Below the pieces are notes generated by a model that worked only from the letters and a program-made list of their open reading frames with translations, searched no databases and had not been told where the DNA came from. Below are positions 32,795 to 41,441 of a stretch of DNA of 64,000 nucleotides, piece by piece (positions within the stretch are counted from its first letter, which is position 1; each line of letters begins with the position of its first letter). A program made the position numbers and the translations under genes. The stretch comes from Caccovicinus sp051878975 (GTDB lineage Bacteria; Bacillota; Clostridia; Lachnospirales; Lachnospiraceae): NCBI GenBank assembly GCA_051878975.1, contig JBJELD010000016.1:1-64000 (forward strand), read 5' to 3'.

Positions 32795-34537
32795 ATGTGG
32801 AACTATGTGAAAAAATATCTGCATTTTGCGGTGATTGCCGCGGCGTTTATGGTGGGGGAGGTACTGATGGATCTGCTTCAGCCCAGGCTGATGAGTGAGA
32901 TTGTGGACAACGGTGTGCTGGGGCTTGGCAGCGGCGGTGTTGGAAATCTGATGCTGATCTGGACGCTGGGGCTGAAAATGATTGCGCTGGTTCTGTTCGG
33001 CGGCTTCTGTGGTTCCATGAACAACGTGTTCGCACATCTGGCCGGACAGAACATGGGAAATGAAATGCGCAAGGACTGCTTCCGCAGTATTATGCGTTTT
33101 TCCTTTCCTCAGGCGGACCGGTTCGGGACCGGTTCTCTGGTGACGCGTGTGACCAACGACATTACCCAGGTTCAGACCTACGTTTCTCTGTTTTTCCGGG
33201 GAATGATCCGTACCTCCATGCTGATGTTCGGAAGCATCTTTTTTCTTTTTCGTCTGAACCGGCAGTTTGGTGTAATTGTTCTGTGCGCATTTCCGTTCAT
33301 TGTAGGATGTCTGTTCTTCTGCTTGAACAAAGCCAATCCGTTATTCACTACGCTGCAGTCGCAGCTGGACCGGATCAACTCGATCATGCAGGAAGACGTG
33401 TCCGGAATCCGGATTATAAAAGCCTGCGTTCGGGAATCTTATGAAAAGCTCCGGTTCGGGAAGGCCAATGAGGAGCTGATCGGAACGCAGCTTCTGGTGC
33501 TGACGATTTTTGCATTCATGAATCCGGTAATGAACCTGCTGATGTATGTGGTAGTGATCGTCATTCTGGCAGTTGGCTCTTTCCAGGTTCCGGGCGGTGC
33601 AACGACGCCGGGCGCAGTTATGGCAGCGATCACCTATACGACGCAGCTTCTGAACGGAATTTTAATGCTGGTGATGCTGTCTCAGAATATTTCCAGAGGA
33701 ACCGCCTCCTGGAAGCGGGTGAAAGAAGTGCTGAACAGCCGTCCGGAGCTGGAAGACGGCGGCTTCTGCGGGGAGACAGCGCTTCGCGGTCAGATTGAAT
33801 TCCGGAATGTATCCTTTTCCTATCCCGGAAGCAGTCAGGTTATTTTAAAGAATATCAACCTGATGATACATCCCGGGGAGACCGTGGCAGTCATGGGAGC
33901 AACCGGCTGCGGAAAGACAACTCTCATCAATCTGATTCCGCGTTTTTATGATGTTACATCCGGTGCGGTTTTCGTGGACGGAGTAGACGTCCGGGAATAT
34001 AATCAGAACGATCTGCGGAATAAGATTGCCGTGGCTTTACAGAAAAGCGAGCTGTTCGGACGGTCAATCGCAGAAAACATTTCATGGGGCCGTCCGGAGG
34101 CGGATGCGGATGCGGTCCGGGAGGCGGCGAAAACTGCCCAGGCGGACGGATTTATCAGCAGAACGTCTGACGGGTATGAAACCATGGTGGCGGAACGGGG
34201 AATGAGTCTGTCCGGCGGTCAGAAGCAGCGTCTTGCCATTTCCAGAGCGATTGTAAAAGGTGCGGAAATCCTGATTTTTGACGATTCCACCAGTGCGCTG
34301 GATTTAAAAACCGAGGCAGACCTGTATGCTGCTTTGAAACAATCAAATCCGGACAGCACCAAGGTGATCATTGCGCAGCGGATCGCGTCGATCCGGAGAG
34401 CGGACCGGATCGTGGTACTGGAGGACGGTCAGATCGCAGCCTGCGGCACGCATGAGGAATTGCTGCAAAGCTGCAGCTTATACCGGGATATTTATGATTC
34501 CCAGCTGGGAGAGGAGGGTGAGAGCGATGACAGATAA
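32795..34537 (+). CDS. Heterodimeric ABC exporter, subunit 1 (degenerate Walker B)
   Basis: A 580-residue half transporter: six membrane helices (1-310), then the ATPase domain. Walker A is GATGCGKT, the signature LSGGQKQ, and Walker B ends IFDDSTSALD, where the usual catalytic Glu is Asp. Such a weak site is typical of one half of heterodimeric drug or peptide exporters. The start at 32795 follows AAAGGGG; an ATG at 32771 is the alternative. Its end overlaps the second subunit by 11 bases. Confidence 0.9.
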   Translation: MWNYVKKYLHFAVIAAAFMVGEVLMDLLQPRLMSEIVDNGVLGLGSGGVGNLMLIWTLGLKMIALVLFGGFCGSMNNVFAHLAGQNMGNEMRKDCFRSIMRFSFPQADRFGTGSLVTRVTNDITQVQTYVSLFFRGMIRTSMLMFGSIFFLFRLNRQFGVIVLCAFPFIVGCLFFCLNKANPLFTTLQSQLDRINSIMQEDVSGIRIIKACVRESYEKLRFGKANEELIGTQLLVLTIFAFMNPVMNLLMYVVVIVILAVGSFQVPGGATTPGAVMAAITYTTQLLNGILMLVMLSQNISRGTASWKRVKEVLNSRPELEDGGFCGETALRGQIEFRNVSFSYPGSSQVILKNINLMIHPGETVAVMGATGCGKTTLINLIPRFYDVTSGAVFVDGVDVREYNQNDLRNKIAVALQKSELFGRSIAENISWGRPEADADAVREAAKTAQADGFISRTSDGYETMVAERGMSLSGGQKQRLAISRAIVKGAEILIFDDSTSALDLKTEADLYAALKQSNPDSTKVIIAQRIASIRRADRIVVLEDGQIAACGTHEELLQSCSLYRDIYDSQLGEEGESDDR

Positions 34538-36335
34538 AAAACTGGTGGAGCGGAACATTCCCGGCATGAACCGCCGGGCCAGCTTTGCGGAGGTTGAGCA
34601 TGCAGAGCATGTGGGCAGTACGCTGAAGCGGATCCTGACGTACTTTGCCCGCGAAAAAGGGATGGTAATTTGTATGCTGGTCATCGTGATTTTCGGTACA
34701 ATCTGCGGTGTTTATGCCCCCAGCCTGCAGAGCCGTGCCATTGATATTATTGCCGGCAGTCGGCAGGGAATCCTTTCTGTTACGCTGATCTGGATGCTTG
34801 CGGTGTACGGTTTTTACAGCGGCTGTCAGCTTCTGCAGGGTTTCATCAGCGCGAGACTCAGCCAGCGCATTGTCCGGCGGATGCGGGAAGAACTGTTTGG
34901 AAAAATCGTGGATCTTCCGATTCCCTATCTGGACACCCATTCTCACGGTGATGTGATGAGCCGGATGACGAATGACATTGAAAATATTTCTACTACGGTT
35001 TCTCAGTCGCTGCCTTCGCTGTTTTCCGGAGTACTGACGATCAGCGGCACAGTGGCCATTATGCTGTGGTACTGCTGGCAGCTGGCTTTGTTAAGCTGCG
35101 GAACGGTTGTCCTGACGGTGCTTGCCACAAAATTTTTGTCGGGCAATGTCCGGAAGTTTTCACGGAAGAGGCAGATGCTTCTGGGGCAGCTAAATGGCAC
35201 GGTGGAGGAAATGATCTCCGGCTATCGCACTGTAGTGGCTTATAATCGTCAGAATCAGACGGCGGAGGAATTCTGTGCGATTTCCGATTCTCTGACCAGG
35301 GCCGGAATCCGAACGGATGTGTTCAGCGGCGTAATGGGTCCTGTCATGAACTGCATCGGAAATATCGGCTTTGTGATCATTGCGGCATTCGGCGGATATT
35401 TTGCGGTCCACGGGATGATTTCGGTGGGTGTGATTTCTGCTTTTATTGTCTATGCTAAGCAATTTGGCCGTCCCATTAATGAGATCGCGCAGATCTACGG
35501 CCAGCTTCAGACTGCGATTGCCGGCGCGGAGCGGGTTTTCATGGTCCTGGATGAGGCCGGAGAGGAGATGTGCGGTGAAACGCTGAAAGCAGAAAGAGGG
35601 GCGGCCGTTTCGTTCCGGCATGTAAATTTTTCCTATATACCAGGAAAACCGGTGCTTCGTGATTTTACGCTGACGGTTCCGTCCGGAAAAAAGGTAGCGC
35701 TGGTTGGCGCCACCGGAAGCGGCAAGACGACGGTGGTCAATTTGCTGATGCGTTTTTATGACCCGGACAGCGGAGAAATCTGTATTGACGGGCAGAATGT
35801 TCAGAAGGTGTCCAGAGGGAGCCTGCGGAAATCTGCGTCCATTGTACTGCAGGATACGGTGTTGTTTTCGGATACGGTCCGGAATAACCTGAAGTATGCC
35901 AATGAGGCGGTTACACAGGAGCAGCTGGACCGGGCAGCCGGGATGAGCCGCTGCAGGGACCTGATTGACCGGCTGCCTTGCGGCTATGACACGAAGCTTG
36001 CCGCCGGCGGAGCCAACATCAGTCAGGGTCAGCGGCAGCTTCTCGCGATTGCCCGGGCTTTTGTGGCGGATCCGAAGATTCTGATTCTGGATGAGGCGAC
36101 TTCCAACGTGGATACCCGTACGGAAAAAGCAATCCAGAGCGCAATGCAGCAGGTGATGAAGAACCGCACCAGCATTGTGATTGCTCATCGCCTGTCCACT
36201 ATCCGGGATTCGGATCTGATCGTGGTTATGGATCAGGGACAGATCGTGGAGAGCGGAAGCCATGAAGAACTGCTGGATAAAAAGGGCAAATATTATGAGC
36301 TGTATATGACACAGTATGCAGGCTTTGCCACCTGA
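34527..36335 (+). CDS. Heterodimeric ABC exporter, subunit 2
   Basis: A 602-residue half transporter with membrane helices in about 45-340 and a complete ATPase: GATGSGKT, the signature ISQGQRQ and Walker B ILILDEATSNVD with a normal catalytic Glu. It pairs with subunit 1, which has the degenerate site. The substrate is unknown; homologues export drugs, lipids or peptides. The start at 34527 is inside the end of the first gene. Confidence 0.92.
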   Translation: MTDKKLVERNIPGMNRRASFAEVEHAEHVGSTLKRILTYFAREKGMVICMLVIVIFGTICGVYAPSLQSRAIDIIAGSRQGILSVTLIWMLAVYGFYSGCQLLQGFISARLSQRIVRRMREELFGKIVDLPIPYLDTHSHGDVMSRMTNDIENISTTVSQSLPSLFSGVLTISGTVAIMLWYCWQLALLSCGTVVLTVLATKFLSGNVRKFSRKRQMLLGQLNGTVEEMISGYRTVVAYNRQNQTAEEFCAISDSLTRAGIRTDVFSGVMGPVMNCIGNIGFVIIAAFGGYFAVHGMISVGVISAFIVYAKQFGRPINEIAQIYGQLQTAIAGAERVFMVLDEAGEEMCGETLKAERGAAVSFRHVNFSYIPGKPVLRDFTLTVPSGKKVALVGATGSGKTTVVNLLMRFYDPDSGEICIDGQNVQKVSRGSLRKSASIVLQDTVLFSDTVRNNLKYANEAVTQEQLDRAAGMSRCRDLIDRLPCGYDTKLAAGGANISQGQRQLLAIARAFVADPKILILDEATSNVDTRTEKAIQSAMQQVMKNRTSIVIAHRLSTIRDSDLIVVMDQGQIVESGSHEELLDKKGKYYELYMTQYAGFAT

Positions 36336-36373
36336 TGCGAGGACGTGGAAATCTTAAAAAAAATTAGATAATC

Positions 36374-36423
36374 ACAAAAATTTTTAGATTACCCATTGCT
36401 TTTTGTTCATTCTATGGTAAAAT
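36374..36423 (+). promoter_or_regulatory. xdh promoter with the shared 18-base element
   Basis: ACAAAAATTTTTAGATTA (36374-36391) is identical to the element before ssnA. TTGCTT (36396-36401), 16 bases and TAAAAT (36418-36423) follow. GATAATCA just upstream (36367-36374) also occurs at 62345-62352 in the promoter of the AAA-type regulator. Confidence 0.55.
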
Positions 36424-36497
36424 GAATACATAGAGGTTTGTATATAAGAAAATTTGTACAAATTGACCGTGTGAAAAACAGGAAAGGTGAGTGAGAA

Positions 36498-39080
36498 ATG
36501 TATACATTTTATGTGAATGGGCAAAAGGTCAGTACATCCAAAAAGCAGTCTCTGCTGCGTTTCCTGCGCGATGAGCTGCATTTGACCTCGGTCAAGGACG
36601 GATGCAGCCAGGGTGCCTGCGGCGCATGTACGGTGATCATTGACGGAGAGACCTGCAAATCCTGCGTACCGTGTACCGATTCGCTGGAAGGAAGACATAT
36701 TGTTACAGTGGAGGGATTGAGCGACTGGGAACGAAAGGTTTATACCTATGCATACGGAGAGGCCGGAGCGGTGCAGTGCGGTTTCTGTATACCGGGTATG
36801 GTGATCTGTACCAAGGCGCTGCTGGATAAAAATCCGGATCCGACGGAGGAGGAGATCCGTTATGCTCTGCGCAATAATTACTGCAGATGTACCGGCTACA
36901 TAAAGATTTTTGCAGCGGTAAGGCTGGCTGCCAGGATTATGCGGGAGGGTGTGATTCCGCAAGACAGCGAGGATGACTGGAAGATCGGTTCCCGGGTGCA
37001 CCGCCTGGATGTAGAGGAAAAGGTCTGCGGCAGCGGCAAGTATCCGGATGATTTCTATTTGGACGGCATGTGCTATGGCTCTGCACTGCGAAGCAAATAT
37101 CCGAGAGCAAGGGTGCTTTCCATTGACACCTCTGCAGCCAAGGCACTGCCGGGCGTGATTGCAGTCCTGACGGCGGAGGATATTCCCGGCCAGAATAAGA
37201 TCGGTCATATCAAGCACGACCAGTACACGATGATCCCGGTTGGAGGGCTGACGCATTATCTGGGCGATGCGGTAGCGCTGGTGGCGGCGGAGGACCTGGA
37301 GACGGTGGAGAAGGCGAAGAAGCTGATCAAGGTAGAATACGAGGTTCTTCCGGCGATCCATGGCATTGAAGAGGCTTCTGCTCCGGATGCGCCGAAGGTG
37401 TTTGATGAAGAGGAGTCCAATGTGCAGGCACACAAGTATGTCTGTCGTGGAAATGCCGGGGAGGCGATCCGGAATGCGAAGCATGTGATTACGCAGCATT
37501 TTGAAACACCGTGGACGGAGCATGCATTTCTGGAGCCGGAGTGTGCCGTTGCTTATATTGATGAGGATGGAGATGTGATGATCATTTCCACCGATCAGTC
37601 TGCTTATTGTTCCTATCATGAGAGCAGCCTGATGCTGGGAACCGACAAGGTAAAGTGCGAGAATGCGCTGGTTGGCGGAGGCTTTGGCGGCAAGGAGGAC
37701 ATGACGGTTCAGCACCATGCGGCTTTGATTGCCTACAAGACGGGACGGCCGGTCAAAGTGAAGCTGACCCGGGAGGAGTCCCTGCTGATTCATCCGAAGC
37801 GTCATCATTTTGTGATGGATTTCACCATGGGCTGCGATGAAAATGGAAAGATCATGGGCGTCAGGGCGAAGGTGGCCTCAGACACCGGTGCGTTTGCATC
37901 ACTGGGCGGCCCGGTGCTGGAGCGGGCGTGCACCCATGCGGCAGGTCCGTATGCCTATGAGAATTTTGAAATCGAGGGAACGGCTTATTATACGAACAAT
38001 CCGCCGGCCGGTGCCTTCCGCGGCTTTGGTGTGACGCAGACCTGTTTTGCAACGGAAACCCTGCTGAATATGATGGCCGACGAGGTGGGCATTTCTCCGT
38101 GGGAGATTCGGTACCGCAATGCCATCCGTCCGGGAGGCGTGCTGCCGAACGGACAGATTGTGGATGAGTCAACCGGTCTGGTGGAGACACTGGAGGCGGT
38201 GAAGGAGGATTATGATGCAGCCATAGCAGCAGGAAAACCGGTGGGCATTGCCTGCGCTATGAAGAATGCCGGCGTAGGCGTGGGACTTCCGGACTGGGGA
38301 CGCGCGCGGCTGATAGTTGAGAATGATCAGAAGCTTCATATTTATTCTGGCGCATCCTGCATCGGTCAGGGACTGGGGACGGTGCTGGTTCAGATGGTGA
38401 TTACCAACACGGATCTGAAGCGGGATGACATTGTTTATGAGCGCAGCAATACCTGGATTGCCCCGGATTCCGGAACGACCTCCGGTTCCCGACAGACGCT
38501 GGTAACCGGGGAAGCGTGCCGCCGTGCCTGCGAGAAGCTGATGGAGGCGAAAGCAGGAGGAAAGACACTTTCGGATCTGGTCGGACAGGAATTTTATGGA
38601 GAATATCTGGCAAAAACAGACCCATTAGGCGCTAATGTGCCGAATCCGGTTTCCCATGTTGCTTACGGCTATGCAACGCAGATGTGCATCGTTGATCCGA
38701 AGACCGGTAAAGTAGAAAAAATGGTAGCGGCTCATGATGTGGGGAAGGCTGTGAATCCGCTGTCCTGTGAAGGACAGATCGAGGGCGGAGTGGTCATGTC
38801 CATGGGTTATGCGCTGCGTGAGCGATATCCGATTGACGGAAACTGCAGGCCGATCGATAAGTATGGTTCTCTGGGGTTATTCCGTGCCCATGAGGTGCCG
38901 GAGATCAAATCGATTGTGATCAATAAGCCGGGACTGAAGGTGGCATGCGGTGCGATCGGTATCGGTGAGATCACTTCCATTCCGACCGCTCCTGCGATTA
39001 CGGATGCGTATTACCGCTATGATGGGGTACGCCGTTTCAGCCTGCCGATTTCCGGCACACCATATGAAAGGAAGGATTGA
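36498..39080 (+). CDS. Selenium-dependent xanthine dehydrogenase, fused Fe-S and molybdenum subunits
   Basis: An 860-residue fused hydroxylase. Residues 1-155 carry two [2Fe-2S] clusters: a plant-type site (CSQGACGACTV, CKSC) and CGFCIPGM with CRCTGY. The molybdopterin part follows, with VGGGFGGKED, GAFRGFGVTQ and the late GEITSIPTAPAITDAYY, whose Glu matches the catalytic base of xanthine dehydrogenases. No selenocysteine codon is present; in this group selenium is a labile ligand of molybdenum placed by SelD, YqeB and YqeC. It hydroxylates xanthine or a related purine. No separate FAD subunit is nearby. Confidence 0.93.
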   Translation: MYTFYVNGQKVSTSKKQSLLRFLRDELHLTSVKDGCSQGACGACTVIIDGETCKSCVPCTDSLEGRHIVTVEGLSDWERKVYTYAYGEAGAVQCGFCIPGMVICTKALLDKNPDPTEEEIRYALRNNYCRCTGYIKIFAAVRLAARIMREGVIPQDSEDDWKIGSRVHRLDVEEKVCGSGKYPDDFYLDGMCYGSALRSKYPRARVLSIDTSAAKALPGVIAVLTAEDIPGQNKIGHIKHDQYTMIPVGGLTHYLGDAVALVAAEDLETVEKAKKLIKVEYEVLPAIHGIEEASAPDAPKVFDEEESNVQAHKYVCRGNAGEAIRNAKHVITQHFETPWTEHAFLEPECAVAYIDEDGDVMIISTDQSAYCSYHESSLMLGTDKVKCENALVGGGFGGKEDMTVQHHAALIAYKTGRPVKVKLTREESLLIHPKRHHFVMDFTMGCDENGKIMGVRAKVASDTGAFASLGGPVLERACTHAAGPYAYENFEIEGTAYYTNNPPAGAFRGFGVTQTCFATETLLNMMADEVGISPWEIRYRNAIRPGGVLPNGQIVDESTGLVETLEAVKEDYDAAIAAGKPVGIACAMKNAGVGVGLPDWGRARLIVENDQKLHIYSGASCIGQGLGTVLVQMVITNTDLKRDDIVYERSNTWIAPDSGTTSGSRQTLVTGEACRRACEKLMEAKAGGKTLSDLVGQEFYGEYLAKTDPLGANVPNPVSHVAYGYATQMCIVDPKTGKVEKMVAAHDVGKAVNPLSCEGQIEGGVVMSMGYALRERYPIDGNCRPIDKYGSLGLFRAHEVPEIKSIVINKPGLKVACGAIGIGEITSIPTAPAITDAYYRYDGVRRFSLPISGTPYERKD

Positions 39081-39083
39081 CTT

Positions 39084-39572
39084 ATGGCAGTGAAGAAGAA
39101 ATTTCCTTATCGTGCAGCGTTTGTTGCCTGTAACGGCGGCTGTCATGTGAAAGAGGGAAGCCAATGCGAGTACGGCTGCATCGGCTGCGAAGCATGTGTA
39201 AAGATCTGCAAATTCGGTGCGGTTTCCATTAATGCGTATGGTGTGGCGGAAGTGGATGAAGAGAAGTGCATTGCCTGCGGCATGTGCGTAAGAGTCTGCC
39301 CGAAGAATGTGATCCGTCTGCATGAGTGTGCCAATTATATTGCCGTAAAATGTTCGAATCAGGATACGGCAAAAGCGGCACGTGAACTCTGTCAGGTCAG
39401 CTGCATCGGCTGCGGCCTTTGCGAGAGAACCTGTACGGCCAGTGCAGTCCGCGTGATCAATCACTGCGCCACAATCAGCGAATCCGTCTGTTTAAGCTGC
39501 GGCATGTGTGCGGTAAAATGTCCGCGCCATGCCATTGTGGACCTGCGCGGCATCCTGACAGCGAAGCGATAA
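39084..39572 (+). CDS. Polyferredoxin-like 4Fe-4S protein
   Basis: A 162-residue protein with four CxxCxxCxxxC motifs (CIGCEACVKIC, CIACGMCVRVC, CIGCGLCERTC, CLSCGMCAVKC), enough for four [4Fe-4S] clusters. It resembles the ferredoxin part of RnfB-like proteins but has no membrane anchor. Three bases separate it from the dehydrogenase, so it very likely carries electrons to or from it in place of an FAD subunit. Confidence 0.9.
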   Translation: MAVKKKFPYRAAFVACNGGCHVKEGSQCEYGCIGCEACVKICKFGAVSINAYGVAEVDEEKCIACGMCVRVCPKNVIRLHECANYIAVKCSNQDTAKAARELCQVSCIGCGLCERTCTASAVRVINHCATISESVCLSCGMCAVKCPRHAIVDLRGILTAKR

Positions 39573-39680
39573 AATACGGTTCCCTCCCCGTTCAATTCCC
39601 CGCTGCTGAACGGAAGCAGCGGCGGTTGACGAAGATGTGGTCCGGCAAAACGGTTTGGTATCATCTGGTTTCGGAAGCTG

Positions 39681-39734
39681 AAAAAACAGCAGCAAAGGAT
39701 ATGCGTTTTACGCTAAAATTTGCTGCTGTTTTTT
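39681..39734 (+). terminator. Intrinsic terminator after the dehydrogenase operon
   Basis: A 16-bp stem, AAAAAACAGCAGCAAA (39681-39696) with TTTGCTGCTGTTTTTT (39719-39734). The 39573-39680 stretch holds only a small GCTGCT/AGCAGC hairpin. Confidence 0.88.
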
Positions 39735-39786
39735 CTTGCACAATTGATCGGTGAGAAGAAAATATCCGGAAATACGCGGGAGAATA

Positions 39787-39860
39787 TTTACAAACAGGAA
39801 AGAATCCGTTATACTGTCAATAACGTTATTCTTAAAAAAAAATAACGGTGGAGGGTTATT
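39787..39860 (+). promoter_or_regulatory. Promoter and operator of the molybdopterin operon
   Basis: TTTACA (39787-39792), 17 bases, TATACT (39810-39815). AATAACGTTATT (39819-39830) sits near +1. A second inverted repeat, AATAAC (39841-39846) and GTTATT (39855-39860), encloses the GGTGGAGG ribosome site. The TAACG/CGTTA half sites recall ModE boxes, and a ModE-type protein is encoded at 47.3 kb. Confidence 0.6.
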
Positions 39861-39865
39861 GGAAG

Positions 39866-40924
39866 ATGAAGCTGATTCAGACGGTGGACGCAGAGGGAAC
39901 GGTGCTGTGCCACGATATTACACAGATTATAAAAGGCGTGACCAAGGATGCGGTATTCCGCAAGGGACATGTGGTGACGAAAGAAGATATTCCGGTCCTG
40001 CTGAGCGTGGGCAAGGACCAGCTGTATGTATGGGAAAAGGAAGAAGGCATGCTGCACGAGAATGATGCGGCGGAAATTCTCTGCGCCATGTGCAGAGGAG
40101 AGCACATGGAGCGTTCTCAGGCAAAGGAAGGAAAAATTGAGCTGACGGCAGCCTGTGACGGTCTTCTGAAGGTACATAATCCGGCATTAAAGGCAGTGAA
40201 TGGATTCGGTCAGATGATGATTGCATCCCGCCACGGCAACTTCGCCGTAAAAAAGGGAGACAAGCTGGCAGGAACACGGATTATTCCGCTGGTGATCGAG
40301 GAAGAGAAGATGGAAGGCGCCAGAAAGGCGGCTATGGAGGCATCCGGCGGCCGGCCGATTCTGGAGCTGAAACCGTTTGTTCATAAAAAAGTGGGAATCG
40401 TGACTACGGGAAATGAGGTATATTACGGAAGAATTCAGGATACCTTCACTCCGGTGATCGAGGAAAAGCTCGCGGAATTTGATACGGAGGTAATCGGCCA
40501 CGAGACCTGGAACGATGATGATCAGAAAGTGACGGAGGCGATCCTGCGGCTGATCAGCCGGGGAGCCGACATCGTGATCTGTACCGGCGGAATGAGTGTG
40601 GATCCGGATGACAAAACTCCGCTGGCGATTAAAAATACCGGTGCCAGAATCGTATCCTACGGGGCCCCGGTGCTTCCGGGCGCCATGTTCCTTTTGGCAT
40701 ACTGCGAAGCAAAGGAGGGAGACCATACCAGAAATGTGGCAGTGATGGGGCTTCCCGGCTGTGTGATGTATGCGAAGAGGACGATTTTTGACCTGATTCT
40801 TCCGCGTGTTATGGCAGATGACGAGGTGACGGACGAAGAACTGGCAGCGCTTGGCCAGGGCGGCCTGTGCCTGAACTGTCCGGTCTGTACATTCCCGAAC
40901 TGCGGTTTCGGAAAAGGGGTGTAG
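39866..40924 (+). CDS. MoeA/MogA-like molybdopterin-binding protein
   Basis: A 352-residue protein with a C-terminal molybdopterin-binding (MoCF) domain: VGIVTTGNEVYYGRIQD near 178-195, CTGGMSVDPDDKTPLAI, and PVLPGAMFLLAY. The N-terminal half is distinct and ends before the domain with hinge residues. It ends LCLNCPVCTFPNCGFGKGV, a cysteine-rich tail that may bind metal. It probably inserts molybdenum or binds the cofactor. It is first in an operon with moaC and moaA. Confidence 0.85.
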   Translation: MKLIQTVDAEGTVLCHDITQIIKGVTKDAVFRKGHVVTKEDIPVLLSVGKDQLYVWEKEEGMLHENDAAEILCAMCRGEHMERSQAKEGKIELTAACDGLLKVHNPALKAVNGFGQMMIASRHGNFAVKKGDKLAGTRIIPLVIEEEKMEGARKAAMEASGGRPILELKPFVHKKVGIVTTGNEVYYGRIQDTFTPVIEEKLAEFDTEVIGHETWNDDDQKVTEAILRLISRGADIVICTGGMSVDPDDKTPLAIKNTGARIVSYGAPVLPGAMFLLAYCEAKEGDHTRNVAVMGLPGCVMYAKRTIFDLILPRVMADDEVTDEELAALGQGGLCLNCPVCTFPNCGFGKGV

Positions 40925-40930
40925 TGCGGA

Positions 40931-41437
40931 ATGGAATTTACACATTTTGATGAATCCGGAAATGCAGTTATGGTTGATGTGGGTCAAAAAGCGGATACGG
41001 TCCGCGAAGCCACTGCGAAGGGAAGCATTTTTATGAGCCGGGAATGTCTGGAGAAGGTGACGGCCGGGACGATGTCCAAGGGCGACGTGCTTGGGGTGGC
41101 CCGGGTAGCCGGAATTATGGGGGCGAAGCGGACCTCCGATCTGATTCCTCTTTGCCATCGGCTGAATCTGACAAAGCTTTCGGTTGATTTTGAAATTCGG
41201 GAAGAAACCAATGAGATTCAGGCATCCTGTACGGCAAAAACTACCGGAAAGACCGGCGTGGAGATGGAGGCGCTGACCGGTGTTGCGACCGCGCTCCTGA
41301 CGATTTATGATATGTGCAAGGCCGTGGATAAGACCATGGAGATCGGCGGGATCTATCTGGAGCACAAGTCCGGCGGAAAGAGCGGAGAATTTGTCAATCC
41401 GAGAGTATCGGCAGAAGAACCGGAGGAGATGGAATAG
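40931..41437 (+). CDS. moaC: Cyclic pyranopterin monophosphate synthase
   Basis: A 168-residue enzyme that, with MoaA, converts GTP to cyclic pyranopterin monophosphate in the first step of molybdopterin synthesis. Motifs: MVDVGQKADTVREA, GVARVAGIMGAKRTSDLIPLCHRL and the EMEALTGVATALLTIYDMCKAVDK stretch with the active-site lysine and aspartate. Confidence 0.96.
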   Translation: MEFTHFDESGNAVMVDVGQKADTVREATAKGSIFMSRECLEKVTAGTMSKGDVLGVARVAGIMGAKRTSDLIPLCHRLNLTKLSVDFEIREETNEIQASCTAKTTGKTGVEMEALTGVATALLTIYDMCKAVDKTMEIGGIYLEHKSGGKSGEFVNPRVSAEEPEEME

Positions 41438-41441
41438 GGCG

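Noticed and set aside
36384..37808. Long minus-strand open frame (474 codons) over the xanthine dehydrogenase gene
   Set aside because: It is antisense to a clearly conserved protein and has no family features; G+C-rich third positions create such frames.
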